A stretch of 24,842 nucleotides of DNA from Pseudomonadota bacterium (GCA_023430625.1 JAEZAA010000317.1:1-24842), one strand, 5' to 3'; positions 8,485-16,394 are shown, counted from the stretch's first letter. The notes: generated from the letters alone by a model not told the origin. A program made the numbers and translations.

Positions 8485-9081
8485 ATGGCCAACAACCGCA
8501 GTAGAAAGCCCTCAGCTCAACGCCGTCAGACACCACAACCGAGTCCGATTCCCGGCTGGGTCTGGATCTTTGGCATCTCCGCGCTCCTTGCATTTGCCGG
8601 CTTTCTTTACTTTTTGACAACGGTTCCGGCCGATAAACAAACGCCTCCCCCTGTCGTCGCAAAGCCCGCCGAGAAAGCTCCGGCCAAGGTTGCGACCAAG
8701 CCCAAAGCTCCTGTAAAGGAGGAGAAAAAGCAGCCAGAGCCGGCTCGCTTTGAATTTTACGAAATGCTGCCGCAAACCACGGTGGCAACGCCGCGCGTGG
8801 AGGAATATCAGCCATCCACCGAGAAGGAGCAATTCCACTACCTGCTTCAGGTGGGTTCGTTCCGTTCCGCCCAGGACGCCGAGCGCCAACGCGCCATGGT
8901 CGCCTTCCAGGGCATGAAGGGCACCATCGATCAGGTCACCGCAAGCGACGGCTCCCAATGGTATCGGGTCCACGTGGGGCCATTCGATTCCCGCTCCCGC
9001 ATGAACAAAGCCGTCGACAAACTGGTCACCATCAACATCCAGCCCCTGGTCAAGAAGATCAAGCCGACCACCAAACCCTGA
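8485..9081 (+). CDS. SPOR-domain membrane protein, FtsN-like
   Basis: Predicted bitopic inner-membrane protein with a periplasmic SPOR domain, a fold that binds denuded septal peptidoglycan; FtsN-like proteins activate septal synthesis. From ATG 8485 it has 198 residues. A basic, Arg/Lys-rich cytoplasmic tail (1-20) leads to one transmembrane helix (about 25-45). A Pro/Ala/Lys-rich linker (46-115) follows, then a SPOR domain (about 117-192) with YLLQVGSFRS and WYRVHVGPF. The frame stays open to 8413, but MANNRSRKPS gives the expected short tail; no clear ribosome site supports either start. In Pseudomonas the gene in this place, between argS and hslV, is regarded as FtsN. I leave the symbol empty because SPOR proteins are easily confused. 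Confidence 0.85.
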   Translation: MANNRSRKPSAQRRQTPQPSPIPGWVWIFGISALLAFAGFLYFLTTVPADKQTPPPVVAKPAEKAPAKVATKPKAPVKEEKKQPEPARFEFYEMLPQTTVATPRVEEYQPSTEKEQFHYLLQVGSFRSAQDAERQRAMVAFQGMKGTIDQVTASDGSQWYRVHVGPFDSRSRMNKAVDKLVTINIQPLVKKIKPTTKP

Positions 9082-9097
9082 TCCTTCTGTCCGCCCG

Positions 9098-9124
9098 TTG
9101 AAATTGGAAAATCCAGCTCCATAT
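9098..9124 (+). promoter_or_regulatory. Predicted sigma-32 heat-shock promoter of hslVU
   Basis: GTTGAAA (9097-9103), 13 bases, then CTCCATAT (9117-9124), against the sigma-32 consensus CTTGAAA - about 13-15 bases - CCCCATNT. Each element differs from consensus at one position. It begins 16 bases after the SPOR gene stop and would give a leader of about 140 bases before hslV. hslVU is a classic heat-shock operon, so the position supports the call. Confidence 0.75.
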
Positions 9125-9269
9125 CCTGTATTCGAGACGTGCCTTAGTATCCCCTGCCCGTAATCTGGCGTATTTGCCGACCAATCTGGGTACCTTGGAT
9201 GCCAAGTGCTGGCTCACAGGATACTGACCGCCTGCCGCGGCGCGGGCCTAACCCCAGAATGGAGCAACC

Positions 9270-9794
9270 ATGACAACCATCGTTTCAGTTCGGCGTAATG
9301 GCCAGGTCGCGCTTGGCGGCGACGGCCAAGTAACGCTCGGCAACACGGTCATGAAAGGCAATGCCCGCAAGGTCCGCCGCCTGTACCAGAACAAAGTCAT
9401 TGCAGGTTTTGCCGGAGGCACCGCCGATGCGTTCACGCTGTTCGAACGTTTTGAGGCCAAGCTGGAAAAGCATCAGGGCAATCTTACCCGTGCCGCCGTG
9501 GAGCTAGCGAAAGACTGGCGAACGGATCGTGCCCTGCGCCGCCTGGAAGCGTTGCTGGCGGTGGCGGACAGCACCACGTCCCTGATCATCACCGGTAACG
9601 GCGATGTCATTGAGCCGGAACAGAGCCTCATCGCCATTGGTTCCGGCGGTCCCTTTGCCCAGGCCGCCGCCCGAGCCCTGCTGGAGAACACCGAACTCAG
9701 CGCCCGGGACATCACTGAGAAGGCATTGGATATCGCGGCCGATATCTGCATCTACACCAACCATCAGCGTACAATCGAAGAAATCGGCGGTTAA
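9270..9794 (+). CDS. hslV: HslV protease subunit of the HslUV (ClpQY) complex
   Basis: Threonine peptidase of the bacterial proteasome-like complex; two hexamers of HslV are capped by HslU ATPase rings and degrade unfolded proteins in the cytoplasm. It has 174 residues, standard length. After removal of Met1 the catalytic Thr2 is exposed (TTIVSVRR), which fixes the start. GGDGQVTLG, the conserved basic stretch NARKVRRLY and the GSGGPFAQAAARAL segment are all present. It lies 81 bases upstream of hslU and downstream of a sigma-32-type site, so the pair is probably one heat-inducible operon. Confidence 0.98.
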   Translation: MTTIVSVRRNGQVALGGDGQVTLGNTVMKGNARKVRRLYQNKVIAGFAGGTADAFTLFERFEAKLEKHQGNLTRAAVELAKDWRTDRALRRLEALLAVADSTTSLIITGNGDVIEPEQSLIAIGSGGPFAQAAARALLENTELSARDITEKALDIAADICIYTNHQRTIEEIGG

Positions 9795-9875
9795 CCCCAT
9801 TGTTTGGCGCCAGTTGCCCACAAGGCGCGCCTGAACCACCGGAACGCCCCTAACTACAGGAATGAGCCACTCGAC

Positions 9876-11198
9876 ATGTCCGCCATGACTCCGCGTGAAA
9901 TCGTCAATGAATTGGATAAACACATCATCGGCCAGCATGAGGCTAAGCGCGCTGTTGCCATCGCGCTTCGTAACCGTTGGCGCCGCATGCAGGTGGCCAG
10001 CCCGCTGCGCGAGGAAATCACACCGAAGAACATTCTGATGATCAGCCCGACCGGGGTTGGCAAGACCGAGATTGCCCGCCGCCTCGCCAAGCTCGCGGAT
10101 GCCCCTTTCATCAAGGTGGAAGCCACCAAGTTTACCGAGGTGGGCTATGTGGGTCGCGACGTAGAGTCCATCATTCGGGATCTGGCGGACATCGCCATCA
10201 AAATGTTCCGCGAACGGGAGATGGCCAAAGTGGAGCATCGCGCTCTGGATGCCGCCGAAGACCGCATTCTTGATGCCCTGCTACCGCCTGCGCGCACCGC
10301 TGGCGATCAGGACCGTGAACGCGACTCCATGGCGCGGCAGGTCTTTCGCAAGAAGCTGCGGGAGGGGGTGCTCGACGACAAAGAGATTGAGATCGAGATC
10401 AAGGCCGCACCGGTTGGCGTGGAAATCATGGCGCCGCCCGGCATGGAGGAGATGACCAGCCAGTTACAAAGCATGTTTTCCAACATCTCCGGAGACCGCA
10501 AGAAGACCCGCAAGATGAAAGTGGCGGAGGCGATGCGCAAGATCAAGGAAGAAGAAGCCGCCAAGCTGGTGAACGAGGAAGAGATCAAGCAACAGGCAAT
10601 CCGCGCGGCGGAAGAAAATGGCATTGTGTTCATCGACGAGATCGACAAGGTTGCCAAGCGCTCGGAACATACCTCTGCCGATGTCTCCCGCGAGGGTGTT
10701 CAGCGCGACCTGCTGCCCCTGATCGAAGGCAGCACCATCAATACCAAGTTCGGTATGATTCGCACCGACCACATCCTGTTCATTGCGTCCGGCGCTTTTC
10801 ACTTGGCCAAGCCGTCCGACCTGATTCCGGAGCTGCAGGGACGCCTGCCGATCCGTGTCGAGCTCTCAGCCCTGACACCCGACGATTTCCGACGGATTCT
10901 CACCGAGCCAAACGCGTCGCTCACGGAGCAGTACGTGGCCCTGTTGAAATCCGAAGGTGTGGATCTGGAATTTACCAGCGATGCCATTCAGCAGATTGCC
11001 GAAATCGCCTGGCGGGTCAACGAGACTACTGAGAATATCGGTGCTCGTCGCCTGCATACGGTCATGGAACGCCTGCTGGAGGAGATTTCCTTCAACAAGG
11101 ATAATATCCAGGGCAAATTCGTCGTGGACTCTGCCTATGTCGACAAGCAGTTGGGCGAGCTGTCCAGCGATGAAGATCTGAGCCGTTACATCCTTTAA
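9876..11198 (+). CDS. hslU: HslU ATPase subunit of the HslUV (ClpQY) protease
   Basis: AAA+ unfoldase that feeds substrates into HslV. From ATG 9876 it has 440 residues, the family norm; the frame extends to a TTG at 9804, but MSAMTPREIVNELDKHIIGQ is the usual N terminus, with GGAATGAG upstream as a loose ribosome site. Walker A SPTGVGKTE lies at about 57-65, the substrate-gripping pore loop GYVG at 90-93, Walker B GIVFIDEID at about 249-257, and LQGRLPIRVEL in the sensor region. A variable I-domain lies between. The C-terminal LSRYIL is the tail that docks into HslV and activates it. The DUF971 gene begins 10 bases later. Confidence 0.98.
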   Translation: MSAMTPREIVNELDKHIIGQHEAKRAVAIALRNRWRRMQVASPLREEITPKNILMISPTGVGKTEIARRLAKLADAPFIKVEATKFTEVGYVGRDVESIIRDLADIAIKMFREREMAKVEHRALDAAEDRILDALLPPARTAGDQDRERDSMARQVFRKKLREGVLDDKEIEIEIKAAPVGVEIMAPPGMEEMTSQLQSMFSNISGDRKKTRKMKVAEAMRKIKEEEAAKLVNEEEIKQQAIRAAEENGIVFIDEIDKVAKRSEHTSADVSREGVQRDLLPLIEGSTINTKFGMIRTDHILFIASGAFHLAKPSDLIPELQGRLPIRVELSALTPDDFRRILTEPNASLTEQYVALLKSEGVDLEFTSDAIQQIAEIAWRVNETTENIGARRLHTVMERLLEEISFNKDNIQGKFVVDSAYVDKQLGELSSDEDLSRYIL

Positions 11199-11208
11199 GG
11201 CAGGCATT

Positions 11209-11568
11209 ATGGATCAAGTGGTTCCCTCGCGAATCGAACTTCAAGGTCGCAGCCAAATGCTGGCTCTAACCTATGGAGACAAGGAATCCTTTCAGCTCAG
11301 CGCTGAATTTCTCCGGGTTCACTCGCCGTCAGCCGAAGTCCGTGGGCACGGCTATGGGCAGGAAAAGCTGCAAACGGGAAAACGAAACGTTGCACTGGTT
11401 GGCGTCGAGCCGGTAGGAAACTATGGCATAAAACTCCTGTTCAACGATGGCCATGACACCGGCATCTATACCTGGAACTATCTGCGGGAGCTAGGCCTCA
11501 ATCAGGCCGCCTATTGGGACAGATACCTGCAGCGATTGGCAGAAGCCGGCGCAAGCCGGGATTCCTAG
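11209..11568 (+). CDS. DUF971 (gamma-butyrobetaine hydroxylase-like N-terminal domain) protein
   Basis: Single-domain protein of 119 residues. The pattern HSPSAEVRGHG, VGVEPVGNYGIKLLFNDGHDTGIYTW and YLREL is typical of DUF971, a domain also found at the N terminus of gamma-butyrobetaine hydroxylases and in some Mrp/HCF101-type iron-sulfur scaffold proteins. The biochemical role of the stand-alone form is unknown to me, so none is assigned. It starts 10 bases after hslU, with AAGGCAGG just before the ATG, so it is almost certainly the third gene of the hslVU transcript, as in Pseudomonas. Confidence 0.9.
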   Translation: MDQVVPSRIELQGRSQMLALTYGDKESFQLSAEFLRVHSPSAEVRGHGYGQEKLQTGKRNVALVGVEPVGNYGIKLLFNDGHDTGIYTWNYLRELGLNQAAYWDRYLQRLAEAGASRDS

Positions 11569-11625
11569 CCAAAGGTAGCGTTTTATAGCAGCAGGATCGT
11601 TTCAAAAACTGACGGTTACTCGGTG

Positions 11626-11680
11626 AAAAAACCCCTTCGTCCTTAAAGTGGGGTTTGCTAGGAGGGGAAGGACGAAGGGG
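11626..11680 (-). terminator. Long-stem terminator of the patatin gene, with an alternative pairing
   Basis: CCCCTTCGTCCTT (11632-11644) and AAGGACGAAGGGG (11668-11680) are a perfect 13-bp inverted repeat around a 23-base loop. On the minus strand the stem runs directly into six Ts (11631-11626), making a strong terminator for the leftward patatin gene. On the plus strand no T-run follows. A competing stem AAACCCC (11629-11635) with GGGGTTT (11650-11656) shares the CCCC arm. Confidence 0.8.
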
Positions 11681-11761
11681 GCAAAACCGTGATTGCCCGG
11701 GCTTTTCCTGTCTTGTCCGAACAAACGGAACGCCATCCTGACCTATCCAATACCTCATCAG

Positions 11762-11783
11762 CCTGTAGGCGTCCGCCTACAGG
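11762..11783. repeat. 10-bp inverted repeat spanning the patatin stop codon
   Basis: CCTGTAGGCG (11762-11771) and CGCCTACAGG (11774-11783) are exact reverse complements separated by two bases. The TAG stop of the patatin gene (11777-11779 on the plus strand) lies within it. It has no adjoining T-run and is separate from the terminator further downstream. Confidence 0.7.
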
Positions 11784-13033
11784 ATATTCCGCGCCCCATG
11801 GAGCAAGTCGGCCATGCCACCTAAACCATGGCTGATCTTATGCAGGTACCGTCCGTTGCCCTGCCGCTCCTTCGCCACATAAACCGGCAGCATCTCACCA
11901 TACAGGCTGGTGCTGATCGTGCGCTGCTCATCCTCAAGAATGTCGCGCCGAATCCGGATGCCAAATCGCGCAAACTGCGCCTGTAACTCGTCATAGCGAC
12001 GCAGCAGATCACGCCGCGTCATTTGGTAGGCGTGCTCGCATACCATGCGGCGGGACTGGAAACTGAACACGTTGGCGAAGAACATCTTGGCGTCATCCCG
12101 CGTGGGCTCGAACAGCACCACCTCCGCATCGGGATATTCATGCTTATAGGCGCCAATACCCGCCTTCATCCGCGAGTACACCATGGTCCGGTACGTTTGC
12201 GAGAGGATATTGGGCATCCCGCCACTGGTGAGCATGCCCGGCTGCATGGTTCCGGTTTCCACGGCGCGGTTCGCATCGATGGGCACCAAAGGGTTGATGG
12301 CAATCACCAGATCCGCGCCATCCTCCAGCGCCACAGAAGCGTGCAGCCCCTTGCGCAGGGTGCCGTCCATGTAACAGCGACCGTCGATGTTCACCGGCAT
12401 ATAGAGTCCCGGCGCCGCAACGCTCGCCTGTACCGCCTTGGAAATCGGCACATGATCAAACCCCGGGGCACCGAATTTGACCGCCTCACTGGTTTCCAGG
12501 TCGGCCGCAATCAGATAAAGACGGCGACTCAACAGGCGAAAGTCATTGGTGCGTCCCAGCATGCTGTAGGCATGCTCCAGGTACTCGTGCAGCCCTTCGT
12601 TGTCAAACAGCCCTGCCGGTAACGCGTGCGAGAGGACTGTGAGCGCATCCAGAAAGCTCTGGTCCCGGGGATTGCTCACGAATCTGGAGCAGGCCTCGAC
12701 CAGAAGCCCAGGCACGGACAAAAAACGCCGCATGTACTCCTGAAAGGCCGGGCGATAAAAGACTTCCGGGTGAAAGGGGTGTACGTCCGCCTCGTTCTTC
12801 ACGAAGATCCGGCACATCTGCGCCGACGTAAGTTGATTGGCCAGATTAGCCGCGACGAAGGCGCCTGCACTGACACCCACATAGACGTACAGGTTGTTGA
12901 AATCGATGCCTTCCAGGGATTCGTCCAGAGCGCGAAGCGCCCCGATCTCATAGATTCCGCCCAAAGGACCACCGCCGCCGAGGGCGAGGCCGATTTTTGG
13001 AGCAGTATTGCGCGCAATCGCGTTAGCCACCAT
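11777..13033 (-). CDS. Patatin-like phospholipase family protein
   Basis: Predicted acyl-ester hydrolase with a Ser-Asp dyad, probably acting on phospholipids or other acyl esters; the real substrate is not readable. It has 418 residues. GGGGPLGGIYEIG (19-31) forms the oxyanion hole, GVSAG (53-57) carries the nucleophile Ser55, and YMDGT holds Asp223 in place of the more common DGG/DGA. No signal peptide is visible, so it is probably cytoplasmic or peripheral. A GAGGT ribosome site lies about 7 bases before the ATG. The C-terminal 150 residues are charged and not recognisable to me. It converges on the hslVU-DUF971 operon, where pseudomonads carry pha genes. Paired palindromes lie 30-65 bases upstream. 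Confidence 0.85.
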   Translation of the reverse strand: MVANAIARNTAPKIGLALGGGGPLGGIYEIGALRALDESLEGIDFNNLYVYVGVSAGAFVAANLANQLTSAQMCRIFVKNEADVHPFHPEVFYRPAFQEYMRRFLSVPGLLVEACSRFVSNPRDQSFLDALTVLSHALPAGLFDNEGLHEYLEHAYSMLGRTNDFRLLSRRLYLIAADLETSEAVKFGAPGFDHVPISKAVQASVAAPGLYMPVNIDGRCYMDGTLRKGLHASVALEDGADLVIAINPLVPIDANRAVETGTMQPGMLTSGGMPNILSQTYRTMVYSRMKAGIGAYKHEYPDAEVVLFEPTRDDAKMFFANVFSFQSRRMVCEHAYQMTRRDLLRRYDELQAQFARFGIRIRRDILEDEQRTISTSLYGEMLPVYVAKERQGNGRYLHKISHGLGGMADLLHGARNIL

Positions 13034-13061
13034 GGTTATACCTCACACTTCACCGGTCCAG

Positions 13062-13097
13062 AGTGGCATCCACTGCCAGACAATGATGTTCATTGTC
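13062..13097. promoter_or_regulatory. Two adjacent palindromes upstream of the patatin gene, possible operators
   Basis: AGTGG-CAT-CCACT (13062-13074) and GACAATGA-TGT-TCATTGTC (13079-13097) are both perfect dyads with 3-base centres, 4 bases apart. They lie 29-64 bases upstream of the patatin ATG, where an operator would sit. The second has the size and symmetry of a TetR- or GntR-type operator. No confident -10/-35 pair is seen next to them. Confidence 0.5.
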
Positions 13098-13237
13098 GTC
13101 GCCTGCATGGAAGAACCGCGCAAAATCAGGTGGCCCTCACTGAAACGGCCGGTCCGGAGTCGTTCCGTCTGAACCTAAGCTATCAATCGGAATTAGAATA
13201 ATCATACTAATTCCCGCGCCAGCTGACCTGTTGCGGT

Positions 13238-13250
13238 CGTCTGTCAGACG
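13238..13250. repeat. 13-base dyad immediately after the ptsP stop
   Basis: CGTCTG-T-CAGACG, perfect with a single central base, directly abuts the ptsP stop codon (13251-13253). As RNA it could form a four-pair stem with a five-base loop. No T-run follows. Confidence 0.4.
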
Positions 13251-15527
13251 TCAATCCAGGGGCCTTACTGGCCTGAGATAATGGTCAATGCCCAGTTCTT
13301 TCAAGGCGAGCTCCAGCGTCGCCTTCACCACCTGCGGGTTATCCAGCACCATGACCCGGCGCAGCAGATCCTCTGCCCATTTGAGCGACACCCGGCGGAT
13401 CACCGACTTCACCTTTGGCAAATTCGAGGCATTCATTGAAAGCGCATCGTAGCCCATGGCCATGAGCAACAAGGCGCCAGCCGGGTCGCCGGCCAACTCG
13501 CCGCAGATACTGACCTGGCGTCCAACCGCATGGGCGTCGCAGGCAACCTTGAACAAGGCTTGCAGCACCGCCGGATGGAACTGGTGATAAAGCCCGGCCA
13601 CCCGCGGATTATTGCGGTCGACCGCCAGCAGGTATTGGGTCAGATCGTTACTGCCGACCGACAGGAAATCGACCCGATCGGCAAGCTCCTTGACCTGATA
13701 GACCGCGCAAGGCACTTCGATCATGACGCCCACCGGCGGCATGATGATATCCAAACCTTCTTCACGAACTTCGTGATACACCCGGTGAATCAGGTGCAAT
13801 GCCTCCTCGACCTCCGACACGCTGGAGACCATCGGTAGCATGATGCGCAGGTTGTTGAGCCCCACGCTCGCCTTGAGCATGGCCTTGACCTGGACCAGAA
13901 AGATTTCCGGGTGATCCAGTGTGACCCGAATTCCACGCCAGCCAAGAAAGGGGTTTTCCTCGGAGATGGGGAAGTAGCTCAGGGACTTGTCGCCACCGAT
14001 GTCCAGGGTCCGCATGGTGACATAGTTGGGGGTAAAGGCCTGCAACTGCTCACGATAGCTGTCGCGCTGCTCCTGCTCGCTGGGAAAGCGCTCATTGATC
14101 ATGAATGGCACTTCGGTCCGGTACAGCCCGACGCCTTCGGCACCATGGCTTAGCGAACGGACCACATCGGTCATCAGCCCCGTATTGACCCACAGGGTCA
14201 TACGATGTGCGTCCGTGGTTTCACAGGGCAAGTCTCGAAGCTTTTCCAGCCCCTTAACCAGCTGGCGCTCCTCTTCCACAATGGACTTGTAGAAGCTCAG
14301 CAGTTCCGCCGAGGGACTGGCATAAATCTGACCGTTATAACCATCCACGATCACCCGCCGCCCATCCAGCTGGCCGAATGGCAGGTCGATGACGCCCATG
14401 ACGCAGGGCACGCCCATGGCGCGAGCCAAAATCGCCACGTGGGAATTCCCAGAGCCGCGCACGGAAACCAGACCCACCAGGCGGTCTTTCGGAACCTCGC
14501 CCAACATGGCCGGTGTCAGTTCCTCGCTGACCAGGATGGTGTTTTTGGGATATTCGCGCTGCTCGTGAACGTTCTTCTGCAGGTACGCCAGCACCCGACG
14601 CCCCAAGTCCTTGATATCCACCGCGCGCTCGCGCAGGTAGGCGTCGCCCATCAACTCGAAGTGGCGTACATACTCCTGGATCACCTTCTTCAGCGCCCCT
14701 TGCGCCCAGGAGCCCTGACGGATCTGGTTGATGACTTCACCGCTCAGGGCCGTATCGTCCAGCATGCGCAGATAGACGTCGAACAGGGCCTGCTCTTCGG
14801 GACGCAGCTGGGCGGCGAGCTTCTCGCCCACCTCGCGCATATCGCGGCGCACCGCCTCGACGGCGGCCTGGAACTTCAGGATTTCGGCTTCAACATCATC
14901 CGTGGATTTGTCCGGCACCACAGACAAGTCCGCCTGGGGATACATCACGACGCTGCGTCCGATAGCGACCCCGGTGGAGCCTGGAACGCCTTTAAAACAG
15001 GCATCTCTGGCGCGCTCGCCGGTGATACCCCGCCCGCCAATGACGCCGGTTGCCTCGCTGTGGGCAATGACACCCGCCAACTGGGCGGAGATGGTCACCA
15101 GAAAGGCTTCCTCGCCCTCGTCAAAGCTGCGACTATCGCGCTGCTGGACCACGAGCACGCCGAGCACCTTGCGGTGGTGAATAATGGGTACGCCAAGGAA
15201 CGACTTGAAGCGCTCCTCCCCGGTCTCGGGAAAGTAGCGATAGCGGGGATGCGCCTGGGCATCCTCCAGGTTGATCGGCTCCTCGCGGGTTCCCACCAGG
15301 CCGACCAAGCCTTCGCTATAGCCCAGGCTGACCTTGCCGACCGATTCAGGATGAAGCCCTTGTGTGGCCATCAGCAAGTAACGATTACTGACCGGATCGA
15401 GCAGATAGATGGAGCAGACTTCCGTCTGCATCGCGGCTTGCACGCGCTGGACGATGATCGTCAGCGCTTCCTGAAGATTCGCTGCGGAATTGACTTCTTG
15501 AACAATGCTTTTGAGTACATTCAGCAT
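13251..15527 (-). CDS. ptsP: Nitrogen-PTS phosphoenolpyruvate-protein phosphotransferase, EI-Ntr
   Basis: First enzyme of the nitrogen-related phosphotransfer chain: it autophosphorylates with PEP and passes phosphate to NPr and then PtsN, linking nitrogen state to potassium transport, stress and metabolism. It has 758 residues. An N-terminal GAF domain (about 1-160) distinguishes it from sugar-PTS enzyme I and is known to sense glutamine and 2-oxoglutarate in characterised homologues. The HPr-binding region follows, then the phospho-histidine His363 in GSGNSHVAILARAMG. The PEP-binding barrel carries GVGLYRTE, VGSNDLTQY and the catalytic Cys675 in ICGELAGDP. It lies 38 bases downstream of rppH, so the two are probably co-transcribed. 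No npr or ptsN is in the window. Confidence 0.97.
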   Translation of the reverse strand: MLNVLKSIVQEVNSAANLQEALTIIVQRVQAAMQTEVCSIYLLDPVSNRYLLMATQGLHPESVGKVSLGYSEGLVGLVGTREEPINLEDAQAHPRYRYFPETGEERFKSFLGVPIIHHRKVLGVLVVQQRDSRSFDEGEEAFLVTISAQLAGVIAHSEATGVIGGRGITGERARDACFKGVPGSTGVAIGRSVVMYPQADLSVVPDKSTDDVEAEILKFQAAVEAVRRDMREVGEKLAAQLRPEEQALFDVYLRMLDDTALSGEVINQIRQGSWAQGALKKVIQEYVRHFELMGDAYLRERAVDIKDLGRRVLAYLQKNVHEQREYPKNTILVSEELTPAMLGEVPKDRLVGLVSVRGSGNSHVAILARAMGVPCVMGVIDLPFGQLDGRRVIVDGYNGQIYASPSAELLSFYKSIVEEERQLVKGLEKLRDLPCETTDAHRMTLWVNTGLMTDVVRSLSHGAEGVGLYRTEVPFMINERFPSEQEQRDSYREQLQAFTPNYVTMRTLDIGGDKSLSYFPISEENPFLGWRGIRVTLDHPEIFLVQVKAMLKASVGLNNLRIMLPMVSSVSEVEEALHLIHRVYHEVREEGLDIIMPPVGVMIEVPCAVYQVKELADRVDFLSVGSNDLTQYLLAVDRNNPRVAGLYHQFHPAVLQALFKVACDAHAVGRQVSICGELAGDPAGALLLMAMGYDALSMNASNLPKVKSVIRRVSLKWAEDLLRRVMVLDNPQVVKATLELALKELGIDHYLRPVRPLD

Positions 15528-15565
15528 CCGGCGATATTCCGCATGGGTTCGAGGTTGCGCACGCC

Positions 15566-16063
15566 TTACCTCCGCTGGCCCCGTTCTGCCAGGCGGCAGA
15601 GACGGGGTGACAATTCTTTCAAGGCCCGGCGGTAGACCTCCCGCTTAAACGAGACCACCTGGCCTAAGGGATACCAATAACTGACCCAGCGCCAGCCATC
15701 GAATTCCGGTGACTCTGAGCGATGCACGCAGACATTGGCGTCTGGCGACAGCATGCGCAGCAGGAACCATTTCTGTTTTTGTCCAACACAGACCGGCTGG
15801 CTGTTATAGCGGACCATTTTCTTGGGCAACCGATAGCGCAGCCAGCCCCGGGTACAGGCGACAATCTCCACATCGGTGGGCAACAGCCCGACCTCTTCCT
15901 GCAATTCACGATACAGCGCCTGTTCCGGCGTTTCGTCCCGCTTGATGCCACCTTGAGGAAACTGCCAGGAGTCCTGCCCGATACGCCGCGCCCAAAAAAC
16001 CTCACCTGCATCGTTGGCCAAAATGATCCCGACATTGGGACGATAGCCGTCGGCGTCAATCAC
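15566..16063 (-). CDS. rppH: RNA pyrophosphohydrolase RppH
   Basis: Nudix hydrolase that converts the 5'-triphosphate of mRNA to monophosphate and so triggers RNase E decay. From the GTG at 16063 it has 165 residues and begins IDADGYRPNVGIIL, the standard RppH N terminus. The frame stays open to a TTG at 16129, but that extension is not family-like. The Nudix box runs from Gly38 to Leu60 (G-x5-E44-x7-R52-E53-x2-E56-E57-x-G59). YRLPKKMVR and WFLL are also typical. No strong ribosome site precedes the GTG. A good promoter lies at 16202-16230, giving a leader of about 130 bases, and ptsP follows 38 bases downstream, as in Pseudomonas. Confidence 0.95.
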   Translation of the reverse strand: MIDADGYRPNVGIILANDAGEVFWARRIGQDSWQFPQGGIKRDETPEQALYRELQEEVGLLPTDVEIVACTRGWLRYRLPKKMVRYNSQPVCVGQKQKWFLLRMLSPDANVCVHRSESPEFDGWRWVSYWYPLGQVVSFKREVYRRALKELSPRLCRLAERGQRR

Positions 16064-16201
16064 GTTACAAACCCCGAAAAAAGACTGTGCGTTCGCCGCA
16101 TTGTTCCACAAGATCAGCAACTTCGGCAAACGCGGAAATGCGCTGCGGAATGCCCGGCGACGCTCTTTTAAGTTATTAGAAAATCGTTTCTATTTCTAAC
16201 A

Positions 16202-16230
16202 TTTATAGTCTGTTTATCGGGATATGTGAA
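16202..16230 (-). promoter_or_regulatory. Predicted sigma-70 promoter of rppH-ptsP
   Basis: On the minus strand TTCACA (16230-16225), a 17-base spacer and TATAAA (16207-16202). The spacing is ideal and both boxes are near consensus. Transcription would start near 16195. Confidence 0.65.
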
Positions 16231-16274
16231 AAGCTTTTTCTCGCGCAGTGGGCGTCACACCGGCTTCCTGATGG

Positions 16275-16283
16275 TGGTACAAT
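16275..16283 (+). promoter_or_regulatory. Possible extended -10 promoter of the HAD phosphatase gene
   Basis: TGG followed by TACAAT (16278-16283) is an extended -10 element. The expected -35 position (16255-16260, TCACAC) is poor. The start would be near 16290, about 105 bases before the ATG. Confidence 0.4.
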
Positions 16284-16394
16284 TGACGCCACAACCAATT
16301 TCCTGGCCCCACTCCACCCATCCTTTCATTCATTTGTCTGGAGACTCGCCGTGTCCGATTGCCGTCCCCAAGCACCGAGCTGGAGAAAATCCGC

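Larger units (their letters stand above)
16064..16394. other. Divergent noncoding region between rppH and the HAD phosphatase gene
   Basis: 331 bases with no credible gene. The middle part (about 16166-16240) is clearly AT-rich compared with its surroundings and holds the predicted leftward promoter of rppH. The predicted rightward -10 for the HAD gene is at 16275-16283. A small dyad TAGAAA-ATCG-TTTCTA (16177-16192) lies in the rppH leader. GGCGTCA (16251-16257) and TGACGCC (16284-16290) flank the rightward -10. No RNA gene or terminator is recognised. Confidence 0.7.

Noticed and set aside
14205..15635. Long open frame (about 476 codons) on the plus strand opposite ptsP
   Set aside because: It mirrors the codon structure of ptsP, a certain gene, has no recognisable domain and no ribosome site; it is a shadow frame.
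16177..16192. TAGAAA-ATCG-TTTCTA dyad as an operator for rppH
   Set aside because: Only 6 bp in an AT-rich stretch, so chance is likely; described within the noncoding region instead.
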